Source: an uncultured Roseibium sp. (GTDB lineage Bacteria > Pseudomonadota > Alphaproteobacteria > Rhizobiales > Stappiaceae). Taken from it: a stretch of DNA of 64,000 bases. Positions 10,001-18,255 of the stretch are shown here, in pieces; the first letter of the stretch is position 1; each line of letters begins with the position of its first letter. Where the stretch lies: contig NZ_CANMFD010000001.1 in the NCBI RefSeq assembly GCF_947496995.1, positions 740,692 to 804,691 of the forward strand, written 5' to 3'. A program made the position numbers and the translations under genes. The notes below the pieces were generated by a model. It was not told where the DNA came from and did not search any database. It saw only the letters and a program-made list of their open reading frames with translations.

Positions 10001-10477
10001 AAAATAGTGGGTCTGTGCTGGCGTAGTAGTGTCGTTTCCCACTCGCGAAATGAGCACTACTTCACTATAAGGGAATTAGAGCCGCTTTTTTCGATTGAAA
10101 ACGTTCAGTTTGTTAATCTCCAATATGATGACTGTGACGAAGAACTGGCGTGGGTTGAAGAAAGATTCCCAGGTAAACTGATCCATTTGAGCGAACTGGA
10201 TCAGTATAATGACTTGGATGGCGTTGCTGCGCTAATGACAAATCTTGATCTTTTTATTGGAGTGGCCACGACACCCATTGAATTGGCTGGCGCGGTTGGT
10301 TGCAGGTCTTGGCTCTTGTCGAACTCCTCGGAGCTGCACTGGCGCCGAGATGACGAGACCTTGATTGATATCTGGAGCAAATCCATTTCCCACATAGAAA
10401 ATCGCCCGGGGGATGAGAAAGAGGTTCTGGTTAGCAAGCTTGTTGAAGAGCTGAAAAAGTTTATCGGCAGCGACTGA
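7034..10477 (+). CDS. KpsC-like capsule glycosyltransferase fused to a TPR-like and a GT-B-like C-terminal region
   Basis: From the ATG at 7034 the protein is 1147 residues; a TTG 36 bp upstream is an alternative start. Residues about 75-380 resemble the Capsule_synth domain (PF05159) of KpsC/KpsS: LYRPHPE at about 285-291, then SLSGLEAIVRGIKVSVFGTP and FYSGWGLTDDR, which match the KpsC ulosonic-acid transferase motifs. Residues about 400-860 are helical and TPR-like without sharp motifs. Residues about 870-1147 look like the C-terminal GT-B domain of TPR/heptosyltransferase-type proteins (IVGLCWRSS..., LDLFIGVATTPIELAGAVG). KpsC-type domains transfer the ulosonic acid Kdo; beside a complete Pse pathway this one may add or initiate pseudaminic acid. 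The gene is strikingly AT-rich compared with pseB-G and was probably acquired. Confidence 0.72.
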   Translation: MSWSVKSILSENVASEFGKYIANNKIGSITKFLKKKKKVERTSSPYAYQIHYRKKLNNITDDFSAFFLAGPNWEEKPDAPIVLAFGFNRWKFGIIADYLPEYRVAFARPSIKGFYGRWAMSSLSFTPAAVYNWGYSTPKFVERFVASKKISLIRVEDAFLRSAEIGASHSTPCSLVFDKKGMYYNSLSRNDLTDILDKIDLSSDRELELNARNCLDLLIESKLSKYNLPEYLIEKVTNRPKIKKRILVIGQVDRDAAVRLGNPQNFTFSDIIDAALCENPDAEILYRPHPEVYKGYAKTRFKSKELDSRVTLTKPTESLIDLLETVDHVYTLSSLSGLEAIVRGIKVSVFGTPFYSGWGLTDDRCDIKRGRTLSVLELFAGVYLKYPKYLVSPDNPVIGFQSAAYKIMSDRVLLMKGVFARAKESRCLQKTKIWFADLFGYEGELPEEIVRNLTLVQSLRYIISRNGVPRYQEAILIWLAGIAARNGILDSYLNAAKVVAEEKSFQRALDFLTSKNGKSVVSRFKFTDDFFKSYEEEDVFTASIIKEIKSQHDAFEAGSKDFELDEVVLEDMLQVARVLLTKKKLDIANRILMELIFFGYKPDAIFLELAQLFRLQFDFLDAATISNLVIITGGSKRLEKFMAIYLDCKQVNNREESLKDAALAINVSPDRAYYAIKSVENVELNHSSDREIIANIPYLDGTLSFMKVRGFLALEDPGRAERILRMMHDNNQSSTAMWAWSMCQALSFGGKVKEAIAICDQALGVFETPLLYRERLRLCILEGDYENAEIVMHNAELNNVDIGDMLSRKINFGLRRPEEAFKFFRDIKLKNNVRSYFPEKYCDAPLASGEARKLFMPAIYGPGDEIRFASVYKKIRSLLPQKNVTIGTDPRLVEIFQRSFDGFNFAPVGRVRYLNRNDLSNFSELPGSDIHDALDNKGIDEVKKADEICLVTDLLSDAIKGYQDFEGVPWLKVDEEKARKYSDILPKEKKIVGLCWRSSVVSHSRNEHYFTIRELEPLFSIENVQFVNLQYDDCDEELAWVEERFPGKLIHLSELDQYNDLDGVAALMTNLDLFIGVATTPIELAGAVGCRSWLLSNSSELHWRRDDETLIDIWSKSISHIENRPGDEKEVLVSKLVEELKKFIGSD

Positions 10478-10528
10478 GTCCGAGAGACTCCCGGAGACGC
10501 AACTGGCAACGCGAGTGAAACGGAATAA

Positions 10529-11581
10529 ATGAAACAGAATATCTTCCTGACGACATTTCCTGCTCACAAATCCCAGAATGTGGGTGATGCGCTGATCGCC
10601 GACTCCACTCTTAGACTTATCAGGGCGCGTTGGCCCGAGTTCGTGCCGGCAATTCAGTTTCGCGGCAACCTCTTGGATGGCTTCACAAAAAGGTCACGCC
10701 ACAATGTAATTGCGCCGGGGTTCTCAGTCAGTAACGGTACGTCTGTCGAGATCTACCCGTTATTTAGTGACCTGGATCGCATCAGCAAATTCTTCGCCTT
10801 CGGTTGTTCATACCAACATCCCATTCCTGAACATGACAGTTTTGAATTGCCGTACGATCAGGAAACCCTTGTATTTCTGAGGTCGATGGCGGAGCAGCAC
10901 GGCCCCTTTTTCTGCAGGGATAGACTGATTGAAGGGCGACTGAAGTCGCAGAATATTCCAAGCGATTTCAGTGGCGATCTCGCCTTGTTTTCCGAAGAGA
11001 AGATCGGGCGGGATCTGGGCTACAAACTGGACGATCTGAAGATAGTCGTTTCGCTTCAGCACCACACTAGATATCTGGAACAATCGATCATTCTGCTGAA
11101 AGAGCTAAAGAAAGAATTTCCAAATTCGCAGATCGACATATCATTGCATAGCGTACCAAAAGATCTATACAAAGTTATAACACGACGAGCTTCAGAACTT
11201 AGCATTGATTGCCTACACCTATATGGCGACGTCAACAAGTTGTCGGCGTACGAGCACTATGATCTGCATGTAGGGTACCGTCTTCATGCCCATATTTGTT
11301 TTCTCAGAAATAGAAAGCCATCAATATTGCTTGTCGAGGATGCTAGGTCGTTCGGGTTCTCGAATACCTCTGATTTGTCTCACGGATGCATTCAAGCATG
11401 GTCTGCCGCTGAAAGAGACGCCGACATGGATGCTCCCGACAGGGCGGTAGCTTTCCTAAGATCTCAGATTGACGAAAAATTCGCCGGATATAATAAAACA
11501 CTCAGCTTTATTGATCAAATCTACCATGAAAAGGTCGCGCCCTATTTCGATGACATGGTAGAGAAATTGCGAACGAGTTGA
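10529..11581 (+). CDS. Polysaccharide pyruvyltransferase-family protein
   Basis: This 350-residue protein has the PF04230 pattern: NVGDALIADSTLRLIRARWP near the N terminus, an ISFxxSGDLALF-like central region (SDFSGDLALFSEE), and the C-terminal YDLHVGYRLHAHICFLRNRK motif with its conserved R-H-A-H. Members transfer pyruvate ketals to polysaccharides or act as related modifying enzymes. Its location between the KpsC-like fusion and the methylase suggests that it decorates the same capsule. It could also be a PF04230 protein of unrelated activity, because the family is broad. It starts 51 bp after the fusion gene. Confidence 0.75.
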   Translation: MKQNIFLTTFPAHKSQNVGDALIADSTLRLIRARWPEFVPAIQFRGNLLDGFTKRSRHNVIAPGFSVSNGTSVEIYPLFSDLDRISKFFAFGCSYQHPIPEHDSFELPYDQETLVFLRSMAEQHGPFFCRDRLIEGRLKSQNIPSDFSGDLALFSEEKIGRDLGYKLDDLKIVVSLQHHTRYLEQSIILLKELKKEFPNSQIDISLHSVPKDLYKVITRRASELSIDCLHLYGDVNKLSAYEHYDLHVGYRLHAHICFLRNRKPSILLVEDARSFGFSNTSDLSHGCIQAWSAAERDADMDAPDRAVAFLRSQIDEKFAGYNKTLSFIDQIYHEKVAPYFDDMVEKLRTS

Positions 11582-11803
11582 AACTTCAAATAGTTTACGA
11601 AATAAGCTAGAAAGCTGAATAAGAACATTAATAATACCCGATTCGATGTGAGTGTCGGGTATTGCGTGAAATCACCGAGCGTATTACCTGCGTCGGACAT
11701 GAATGTCGTGGTCCATGTGAGCGCTGTTAAGGCGTCTTGGCATGGGCTTCGGTTTTCAAACACCAGGTTTGACTTCAGGACAAAAGGGGCGAGTGGATCC
11801 AAT

Positions 11804-12667
11804 ATGAGCATTCTAGATTTCTTCCAAAGTTCAAAAGTAAACGAGATGGATGTCAGGATAAGAAATCTTGAAAAGCTCTTAGAAGAAAAAAATACTGAAA
11901 TTGAACAGCAGAATCAAAAGATTCACGCGATTCTCAAGCAGATTTCAAAACTTGGGAAACGCATGAACACCATCATCGATCTGAGCAACAAGCAGGCCGA
12001 GCCAGGCGGTGAAGGCGGAGCTCAATACGAAACTTCACAGGAAAGAGTGTGGAGTGGAAGTCATGGCTATCGCTATGTGGTGCACCACGCGAACGAGAAC
12101 TGGTTGGAAACAAGAGTTCCGACCTGGGAAATGCTGCTGGAGAGCATGCCGGACGTGCAGTCCGTTCTCGAGATGGGTTGCAACATTGGTGCAAACCTAA
12201 AGGCTCTTCGTCATCTGCGTCCGGAATTGGCGATTTCCGGAGTTGAAATCAACAAGCCGGCAGTAGATATGCTCTTGGCGGACGGTTTTGACGGTGTTCG
12301 GCAAGGTTCGATAATTGACATCGAACTCGACCAAAAATTCGACCTGGTCTTCACAAGAGGCGTACTTATTCACATTAATCCAGATAAACTCGAGCAAACC
12401 ATGAAAAACATGGCTGCGCATTCGAATAAATATGTTCTGATTTACGAGCACTTTGATCATGAGGTTACGGAACTCGAGCACTACTCTAGACGTGTTCCGG
12501 AAAAGGAAGCTGGGCAAGGGTATCAGTACTGGCGTGATTTCAGTGGCCTTTTTCACAGCTTTCATCCCGACTGGGAAATCGTCAGGGAAGGCGTACGAAT
12601 GACGGTGGATGCCAAGCCCCACAACAAGGGTGACATGCACTGGACGATATTCAGGCGGAACCATTAG
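11804..12667 (+). CDS. Pseudaminic acid biosynthesis-associated methylase-type methyltransferase
   Basis: The ATG at 11804 is chosen (287 residues, MSILDFFQSSK). An ATG at 11648 would add 52 unrelated residues. Residues 10-70 form a charged coiled coil (EKLLEEKNTEIEQQNQKI). The class I SAM domain follows, with VLEMGCNIGANLKAL as motif I, and a C-terminal LVFTRGVLIHINPDKLEQTM then YVLIYEHFDHEVTELEHYSR. The RVW..HGYRYVVHHANENWL entry and the HINP and EHF segments match the Pse-associated methylase group (TIGR03587 as I know it). It probably methylates a pseudaminic acid or a nearby sugar. It is the last gene of the rightward operon. Confidence 0.75.
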   Translation: MSILDFFQSSKVNEMDVRIRNLEKLLEEKNTEIEQQNQKIHAILKQISKLGKRMNTIIDLSNKQAEPGGEGGAQYETSQERVWSGSHGYRYVVHHANENWLETRVPTWEMLLESMPDVQSVLEMGCNIGANLKALRHLRPELAISGVEINKPAVDMLLADGFDGVRQGSIIDIELDQKFDLVFTRGVLIHINPDKLEQTMKNMAAHSNKYVLIYEHFDHEVTELEHYSRRVPEKEAGQGYQYWRDFSGLFHSFHPDWEIVREGVRMTVDAKPHNKGDMHWTIFRRNH

Positions 12668-12958
12668 GAGCGGAATGGCTCAAAAGGCGTACCAGCCGCG
12701 GAGAATTCCCGCAAGGTTGCGTTCAGGCAGGTCCCTAGCTAACCGGAACCGGCATTGACCCGGCCAACCCCGCGCAATTTGTGGCTTTCGCCGTTTCATG
12801 CGCCGTTGGCCGGGCGCCTTCACCCTTGGCATTTCTTTGCCGGAGGCCGGACAAACGAGAAGCCCCGGAAACGTTGGCTATGCCACCAGCCGACGTTTCA
12901 CGAGGAACGTTCGACACATCGGATGCTTCTCTTTCGCGGAAATACTCCGTGAAGATTG

Positions 12959-14044
12959 TTACGGGAGCGGTGGACGCGGTCCTGCGCCTGTTCGTTCAAA
13001 ACACAACAGCTCGCCTGAAATCAATTTCTTCGATACCGCTTGCGCGACCTCGTGACAGCTCCAGCAGTTACCGTTCTCGAAAGTATTGACTATTTCGCTC
13101 TTTGGCAGAAGCCGCTTCTTCTTTTTGACCGGAGTTTCGGTCTTGGGCGTCGCGTAGGTGAAAATGCCGAATTTACTGGTGCCGTTCTCGTTTGCCAGAC
13201 GCTCCGCCTGTCGAATGTAATTCGAGACGATGGCGATGCCCATCTCCTGAAAGGAACTGCTGTTCCAGAAGAAATCGATCGAGTCCTCCACCTTTTCGAG
13301 CTGCCAGGGGCAGAGAGGTATGATCCGTTTCCCGGCGGTGTTCCCGGGGGTAATCGTTTCCAGGGATCTTGTTTCACGGTAGTCGAAAACGTCCCCCGGG
13401 AAGAAATGTTTCAGATACTGGGTGCCGACATAAAGCGTCGGGGGAATATCAAGGTAGTAATATCGTTCTATGTTCGGATACCTGTGCAGCAGGGTGTGCG
13501 CGTAGGCGCCGGATCCGCCGCCGATTTCCAGAACGGCCTTCACTTTCCCGAAGTCGACGACCGGTTCGAAATCAGCGATCCAGCTAAAAACGCGGATGTA
13601 GTTGAAGCCGATTTTCCGGCCAGCGATCCTGTACCATCGGGCCGGATCGCCATGCATCGTATCGGGCAGGGGGGAATTCCTAGCCGTTTCCCTGAGGAAT
13701 GAACCCAGTTCCCTGTCGAAGTGCCGTTGCAGGGCGAGCCGGCTCAGGTATTCGTAGGATCCGTTGGAGAACCTGCGGAGCACGTTCTCGCCGAACCGTG
13801 ATTTCAACAGGGAAACCAGGGGGCCCGTTGCCGGCAGGATCGGCGACAGGTTCCTGCTGAGGGGGACGTCGGAATACCCTTTTCCGACTTCCGGATTGTT
13901 CCGGAAGCAAGCGACGCCGTGGCGCAGGATCGCGTCGACGGTGGTGTTCGCGTATCTCTGCCAATAGGGCCCGGGCCGATGGATGCTGGCCTGAACGCTC
14001 ATGTCGTCCATCATCAGCTTGAGCAATTCAGGTTCGTCTTTCAT
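12959..14044 (-). CDS. NanM-type putative sugar O-methyltransferase, copy 1
   Basis: The ATG at 14044 gives 361 residues; an adjacent GTG at 14047 is less likely. The protein shows the putative sugar O-methyltransferase layout: an N-terminal MKDEPELLKLMMDDM and YWQRYANTTVDAILRHG helical region, a SAM site in VLEIGGGSGAYAHTLLHRYP, YYLDIPPTLYVGTQYLK, and the SIDFFWNSSSFQEM motif shared with its neighbour. It is the last gene of the leftward kpsM-T-E operon and ends near the convergent pse operon. It is clearly paralogous to the 14712-15710 gene, though divergent. Likely role: O-methylation of a capsule residue. Confidence 0.75.
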   Translation of the reverse strand: MKDEPELLKLMMDDMSVQASIHRPGPYWQRYANTTVDAILRHGVACFRNNPEVGKGYSDVPLSRNLSPILPATGPLVSLLKSRFGENVLRRFSNGSYEYLSRLALQRHFDRELGSFLRETARNSPLPDTMHGDPARWYRIAGRKIGFNYIRVFSWIADFEPVVDFGKVKAVLEIGGGSGAYAHTLLHRYPNIERYYYLDIPPTLYVGTQYLKHFFPGDVFDYRETRSLETITPGNTAGKRIIPLCPWQLEKVEDSIDFFWNSSSFQEMGIAIVSNYIRQAERLANENGTSKFGIFTYATPKTETPVKKKKRLLPKSEIVNTFENGNCWSCHEVAQAVSKKLISGELLCFERTGAGPRPPLP

Positions 14045-14711
14045 CACAATTGACCCAAACGGTGTTCATGCAGAGGTGCCTGGCCCTGTTTCAGGCGGAC
14101 GGGCTGGTCGGCACGTTCGACCCGCCCGGCGGACCGCCGCATTGCGCCTTTGCGAAGCAAGCGCCTCAAGGCGGCAGTCGGACAAACCCGGAAGACAACC
14201 GCCTCAGGGACGGGCTGGAAACCCGAACAGCTTTTTCCTCGGCGGCTTCTTTCTGAACACGATCTCCGAATATTCGTTTTGATCGACAGGCACCCCTGCT
14301 GGTCAATCCATCCGTGGTCCGAATCAGCCTTCGTTTCTGAACATGTCTTAGGCGATATGAGCCTTACTTTGAAGGCGAAATCAGAAAAAGTTGGACACAC
14401 AGCCCAGAGTTCGAGCCTGGCAGCGCTTGCTGAACGGCTAGAGACCGGATTGGCATTGAAGTCAGCGGCCGGCGAGCTGGGTCGCTGTCCGCAGCGGAAG
14501 CTGTGCCTGCGCCTGCGGCGGGCCATCTTCAAGCCGTGAGTGCCTTGTCGAGTTCCAGAACGCTCAGCTGCTGCAGCACGCCGTTGCCGGTCACTCGGCC
14601 CTGTTCGCTGTAGATGACTGTCCCATCCGGTACTCTTCAGCACCGGAAATACCAGGGGAAGAAGCGTAAGCGGAGACCGCACCATAGGATTTGGATTGCG
14701 CGAAGACCGCG
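14045..14711 (+). other. 667-bp stretch between the two methyltransferase genes; no intact gene
   Basis: No open frame here has a ribosome site and a recognisable domain. The minus strand at about 14535-14640 can be read as DGTVIYSEQGRVTGNGVLQQ followed by a few codons and a stop, which looks like the tail of a lost gene, but I cannot name its family. A 60-codon plus-strand frame at 14357-14539 also resembles nothing I know. The stretch may be a decayed gene removed between two paralogous methyltransferases. Confidence 0.4.
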
Positions 14712-15710
14712 TCAGTCTCTGGTCCAGAAGCTGTCCGAATACATTGTCTTGCTGCTCGCGTCGGCATTGGCCAGCTCTGCTCGGGAAAGGTCGACCACGG
14801 TGTAATCCGGCAAACACTCTTTGTAGGTTTCCAAGGTGACGGCCTCCAGAACGCCACCGGTCCCCGGTACTGTGGAGACGCTCTGACCCTTCATGTGCTG
14901 CATCAGGTAAATGTTCTTCGTGGCTTTCGACACGATGTCCAGGTAGTGCTTGACGACATTCGGTTCCATCTCCTGGAAACTCGCGGCATTCCAGAACAAG
15001 TCGACTTTCCCAATGGAAATCATCGGCAGCTGCGAATTGGCGAAAACATAAATCTTGCCGGCCTCGATGCCGTCGAGGCTCTTCATTTCCCTGCAGACTT
15101 CGTAATCGACGAAGTCCTTGCCAAAGACCTTTTTCAGGTACTGGTTCTGAATGTACAGCTGCGGGATAATGTCGAAGAGCAGAATGGTCGCGGTTGGATG
15201 CGCCTTCTTGATGAGTTCGGCCTGCTTGGCAGAACCTGATCCGAGTTCGACGATGACCTTGTTGTCCAGGTTCATGAACCTGGATACGTAACAGTATCTT
15301 ATGTAAAAGTTCAGCCAGGAATTGGTGTAGGCCGAGCCGCCGCGATCGTGCAGGTCTTCGGGATTTCCGACGTCCGAAACACTCAGGCTGCCGAGGAACG
15401 CGGTGTTGTCGCTCTGCCTGAAGGATGCCGCCCTGTCATAGGCTTCCTCGTAATTCAGAGCCGCATTGAGATTGTCGGTTGCTCCGAACGCCCGCAGAAC
15501 CGCTCCGGCGGTGCCTTTCGGGTCGTTGTTCCTACGGAAATCGCGCAGGCCATTTTGTAGAAGAAATCCGTACAGCCTCTTGGTTTTCTTGTACCAATAA
15601 TTTGTTGTTTTATAAATCGCATCGGAGTTTCGATAGTCTTCCATCATCAATTGAAGAAGTTCTTCGTCATCATCGACTTGTTCGGGAATTTTTTGGTCCG
15701 ATTTCATCAT
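14712..15710 (-). CDS. NanM-type putative sugar O-methyltransferase, copy 2
   Basis: The start at 15710 (MMKSDQKIPEQVDDDEELLQ) gives 332 residues; the frame extends 125 codons further upstream but that part has no domain character and starts with no ribosome site. It shares with the downstream paralogue the acidic N-terminal EELLQLMMED.., the SAM motif VIVELGSGSAKQAELI, LLFDIIPQLYIQNQYLKKVF and KVDLFWNAASFQEMEP. These motifs define the putative sugar O-methyltransferase family around NanM. Two related but diverged copies suggest methylation of two positions or two sugars of the polymer. It lies downstream of kpsE on the same strand. Confidence 0.75.
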   Translation of the reverse strand: MMKSDQKIPEQVDDDEELLQLMMEDYRNSDAIYKTTNYWYKKTKRLYGFLLQNGLRDFRRNNDPKGTAGAVLRAFGATDNLNAALNYEEAYDRAASFRQSDNTAFLGSLSVSDVGNPEDLHDRGGSAYTNSWLNFYIRYCYVSRFMNLDNKVIVELGSGSAKQAELIKKAHPTATILLFDIIPQLYIQNQYLKKVFGKDFVDYEVCREMKSLDGIEAGKIYVFANSQLPMISIGKVDLFWNAASFQEMEPNVVKHYLDIVSKATKNIYLMQHMKGQSVSTVPGTGGVLEAVTLETYKECLPDYTVVDLSRAELANADASSKTMYSDSFWTRD

Positions 15711-16257
15711 GGCTCTATGATCTATGTTGAAGCTGAGATCTCTTTCGTTCCAATTTTCACGATATAAGGCAAGCAAAAACTTTTCGCAGCAACGCTCTGC
15801 CCCCAGACCGGTCCCCGGCGCGGCGCGATTTCGATCGTGCGCAGCCGGGAAACGCTCATTTGCTGCGCGAGCCGAAGGACGCCGATCAGGCGTTGAAGGC
15901 CGTCCCAAAGCCTTTGATCCGTGCGCCTGCATGGTTTTGCGGGCCGTTGCTTCCCGTCCGTGCGCGACTGACGAGCGAAAGCAGGATCTATTTCGAGTTC
16001 GGATGCTGATGCCGGCCGGTCGCGAAGAGAGGTTCAAGCCGAAACGGTTGGGAGGAAGAAGGGACTGGGATGATTCGCCCGCCACGGATATCCCTGCTCG
16101 TCAGGCGAAGCGTGCCGACGTGGGGCCGAGCCGTCGCAGGGGGCGGGTGCGCCAGCACGGACACGCCTTCGAGGGACATGTGTCTCCGGAGGTGGTGTGC
16201 CCGACCGTGCCGGTCGCGCATCTTGAAGGGCTGAGGCCGGTCGCCGGCCAGAGCCGA
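15711..16257 (-). other. 547-bp gap between kpsE and the methyltransferase gene; no gene seen
   Basis: Long frames exist on both strands because the stretch is GC-rich, but none has a ribosome site, a recognisable domain or codon use like the neighbours. It is longer than expected inside an operon, so a gene may have been lost here or the methyltransferase may have its own promoter. Confidence 0.4.
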
Positions 16258-17562
16258 TCAGTTCCGGTCGCGGATGTTGTAGTACATCAGCACGCAGAGC
16301 AGCCAGGCGCCGAGCAGGATCAGAAATGTGCTCAGCGAATATAGCAGCCGGTTCGGGTATTGTGCCCTGTCGGAGAGGGTCGGCGGGATGAAGGTTGCCA
16401 GGTAGAGGCTGTTCCGGTTGGCCTCCTGGCGGGCCTGTTCGAGACCTGCAAGTGCCGTGGTGAAGAGGTCCTGAGCAAATTCCTCTTCAAGGGCCAGTTC
16501 GGAGAAACTGGCGAGTCGCTCGGAGATCGAAGCTCCCATGCTCCCGGTTGAGCCTCCGCCGACACGCGATTTTTCCAGCTGTAATTGGTTCTCCAACGCC
16601 GCGATCTCCTCGGAGAGCAATCGGATGCGTGGCGACTCAGTATCCAGGTAACTGAGGAATTTTAGGCGCTCGGCCTTCTTCTCGGAAATCCTGTTGTCGA
16701 GTTGCCCAATCAGCTGCAGCGCGATCTTCGCATCGTCTTCGGGGCTGACTTCCTGGGTTTCCTTCCGGTATTGTAGGATCTGTTTCCTAATGGCCTTGAG
16801 GCGCGTTTCCGATTTCGCCACGGCTTCTTCGGCGTAGCGAACGCTCTCGCGGCGGTTCTTTGCTGACAGTTCGTTTACGAGCTTTTCGGATTTTTCCATG
16901 ACAAGGCTGCTGATCCTGAGGGAATCCCGCGGGTCGAAGCTTCGGACTTCCAGGTAAATGACGCCGGACGTCGAATCGTAGTCCACGTCAATCATGCTGT
17001 TCCAGTAGGAAAGCCGTTCTTCGATCGGAAGATCCTCACCCATGCGGAACAGCCAGTCCGCGCCCGAGCGGTTGTAAATGTCCGTTAGATCGACCTCAGA
17101 GGCAATATCTTCCAGCAGGGTCTGGCTCTGGACGTAGTCGCTCACTATATAGCTGTTGGATTCCGTAGAGTCAGCGCCGGGGGACATAAGGAAGCCCATG
17201 AAATCAGAAGCAGGGGCCGAACTGCCGCTGCGAATGGCAAATGCCGCAATGCTATGATATTGATTACTTGCAAAGAAAAAAATGTAGATTGACGTGACAG
17301 ACGAGGGGATAATAACCATTAGCAAAAATCCAAGAACAATTAATCTGTGGCGCGTCTTTATAGATGATTTGGCAGTCCTATTTGGTAATGTAATTTCTAG
17401 GAGTTTTTGCGGATCAAGTCCGGATCTTCTCAGGCGATCGATAATTGTGCCGTCGCTACTTTCCTTTTCTTTAGAGTTCGGCAAATTTGATGGCACTCTA
17501 GTGAGGTTTGTCACAGAACTATCTTGTCTTTCCGAGTCTGCCGGTTTAACTATGCCGGTCAT
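16258..17562 (-). CDS. kpsE: Capsule export inner-membrane PCP/adaptor protein, KpsE family
   Basis: This 434-residue polysaccharide co-polymerase has a hydrophilic N terminus, a first transmembrane helix at about residues 75-95 (LIVLGFLLMVIIPSSVTSIY), a periplasmic region with long coiled coil (EEAVAKSETRLKAIRKQILQ and onward, about 245-350), and a C-terminal helix LLYSLSTFLILLGAWLLCVL ending in a short cytoplasmic tail. That topology and the FAIRSG segment after helix 1 match KpsE/CtrB/RkpR proteins, which link the KpsMT transporter to the outer-membrane channel. ATG at 17562 follows AGGTG; a GTG three codons upstream is possible. It lies 33 bp after kpsT. Confidence 0.85.
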   Translation of the reverse strand: MTGIVKPADSERQDSSVTNLTRVPSNLPNSKEKESSDGTIIDRLRRSGLDPQKLLEITLPNRTAKSSIKTRHRLIVLGFLLMVIIPSSVTSIYIFFFASNQYHSIAAFAIRSGSSAPASDFMGFLMSPGADSTESNSYIVSDYVQSQTLLEDIASEVDLTDIYNRSGADWLFRMGEDLPIEERLSYWNSMIDVDYDSTSGVIYLEVRSFDPRDSLRISSLVMEKSEKLVNELSAKNRRESVRYAEEAVAKSETRLKAIRKQILQYRKETQEVSPEDDAKIALQLIGQLDNRISEKKAERLKFLSYLDTESPRIRLLSEEIAALENQLQLEKSRVGGGSTGSMGASISERLASFSELALEEEFAQDLFTTALAGLEQARQEANRNSLYLATFIPPTLSDRAQYPNRLLYSLSTFLILLGAWLLCVLMYYNIRDRN

Positions 17563-17595
17563 TGTGTTCACCTGAGTCTTGGGTTTTTGAGAAAT

Positions 17596-18255
17596 CTATC
17601 TGAGAGCCATGTTCTGAGAATGTATCTCCACAGCATCATTAATGTTCTCGTAGAAATTCAGAGAACCATCCTCCAGAACGATTCCGGCTGAACAGTAGTC
17701 TAGCAATGTCTCGGTTGAGTGAGAAACCATAATGATGTCAGAATGCTTCAAACGCTTGGTAAATACTTTTCGACATTTTTTCTTGAAGTTTTTGTCACCA
17801 ACCGCGGTGATTTCATCAACGAGATAATAGTCGAACTTGATTCCCATGCTCACGCCGAATGCGAGTCTTGCTTTCATTCCGGATGAATAGGTCTTAACAG
17901 GCATGTAATAGGCTTCTTCTAGCTCTGAAAAATCCTGAACATACTCGACCAAACCCTGAGTATCGGTACCATAAATTCTGGCTACAAACCGAACATTTTG
18001 TTCTCCGGTTAGGCTAGGGTTAAAGCTGCCTTGAAAGCCCAAGGGGAATGAAACGTTTGCCCTTCTGATTATTCTTCCAGAAGTCGGCTTGATAGTTCCG
18101 GCCATCAGCTTGAGAAGAGTGGACTTTCCAGCTCCGTTCCGGCCAAGCAATCCGATGCTTTTCCCGCGCTGGATTGTGAAAGAAACATCCTTAGCAATAA
18201 ATTTGAGACGGCCTTTGTGCCTGAAGGCCTTAGTCATGTGCTCAAGCCTAATCAT
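17596..18255 (-). CDS. kpsT: Capsule polysaccharide ABC transporter ATP-binding protein, KpsT
   Basis: The ATG at 18255 gives 219 residues, the normal KpsT length. Walker A is GRNGAGKST at residues 38-46, the signature is YSSGMKARLAFG, and Walker B is YYLVDEI, followed by the switch histidine in MVSHS. The short form without a C-terminal carbohydrate-binding domain is typical of KpsT/CtrD/RkpS, which export lipid-linked group 2 capsules rather than O antigens of the Wzt type. It overlaps kpsM by four bases (ATGA), so the two subunits are probably made in equal amounts. Confidence 0.9.
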   Translation of the reverse strand: MIRLEHMTKAFRHKGRLKFIAKDVSFTIQRGKSIGLLGRNGAGKSTLLKLMAGTIKPTSGRIIRRANVSFPLGFQGSFNPSLTGEQNVRFVARIYGTDTQGLVEYVQDFSELEEAYYMPVKTYSSGMKARLAFGVSMGIKFDYYLVDEITAVGDKNFKKKCRKVFTKRLKHSDIIMVSHSTETLLDYCSAGIVLEDGSLNFYENINDAVEIHSQNMALR

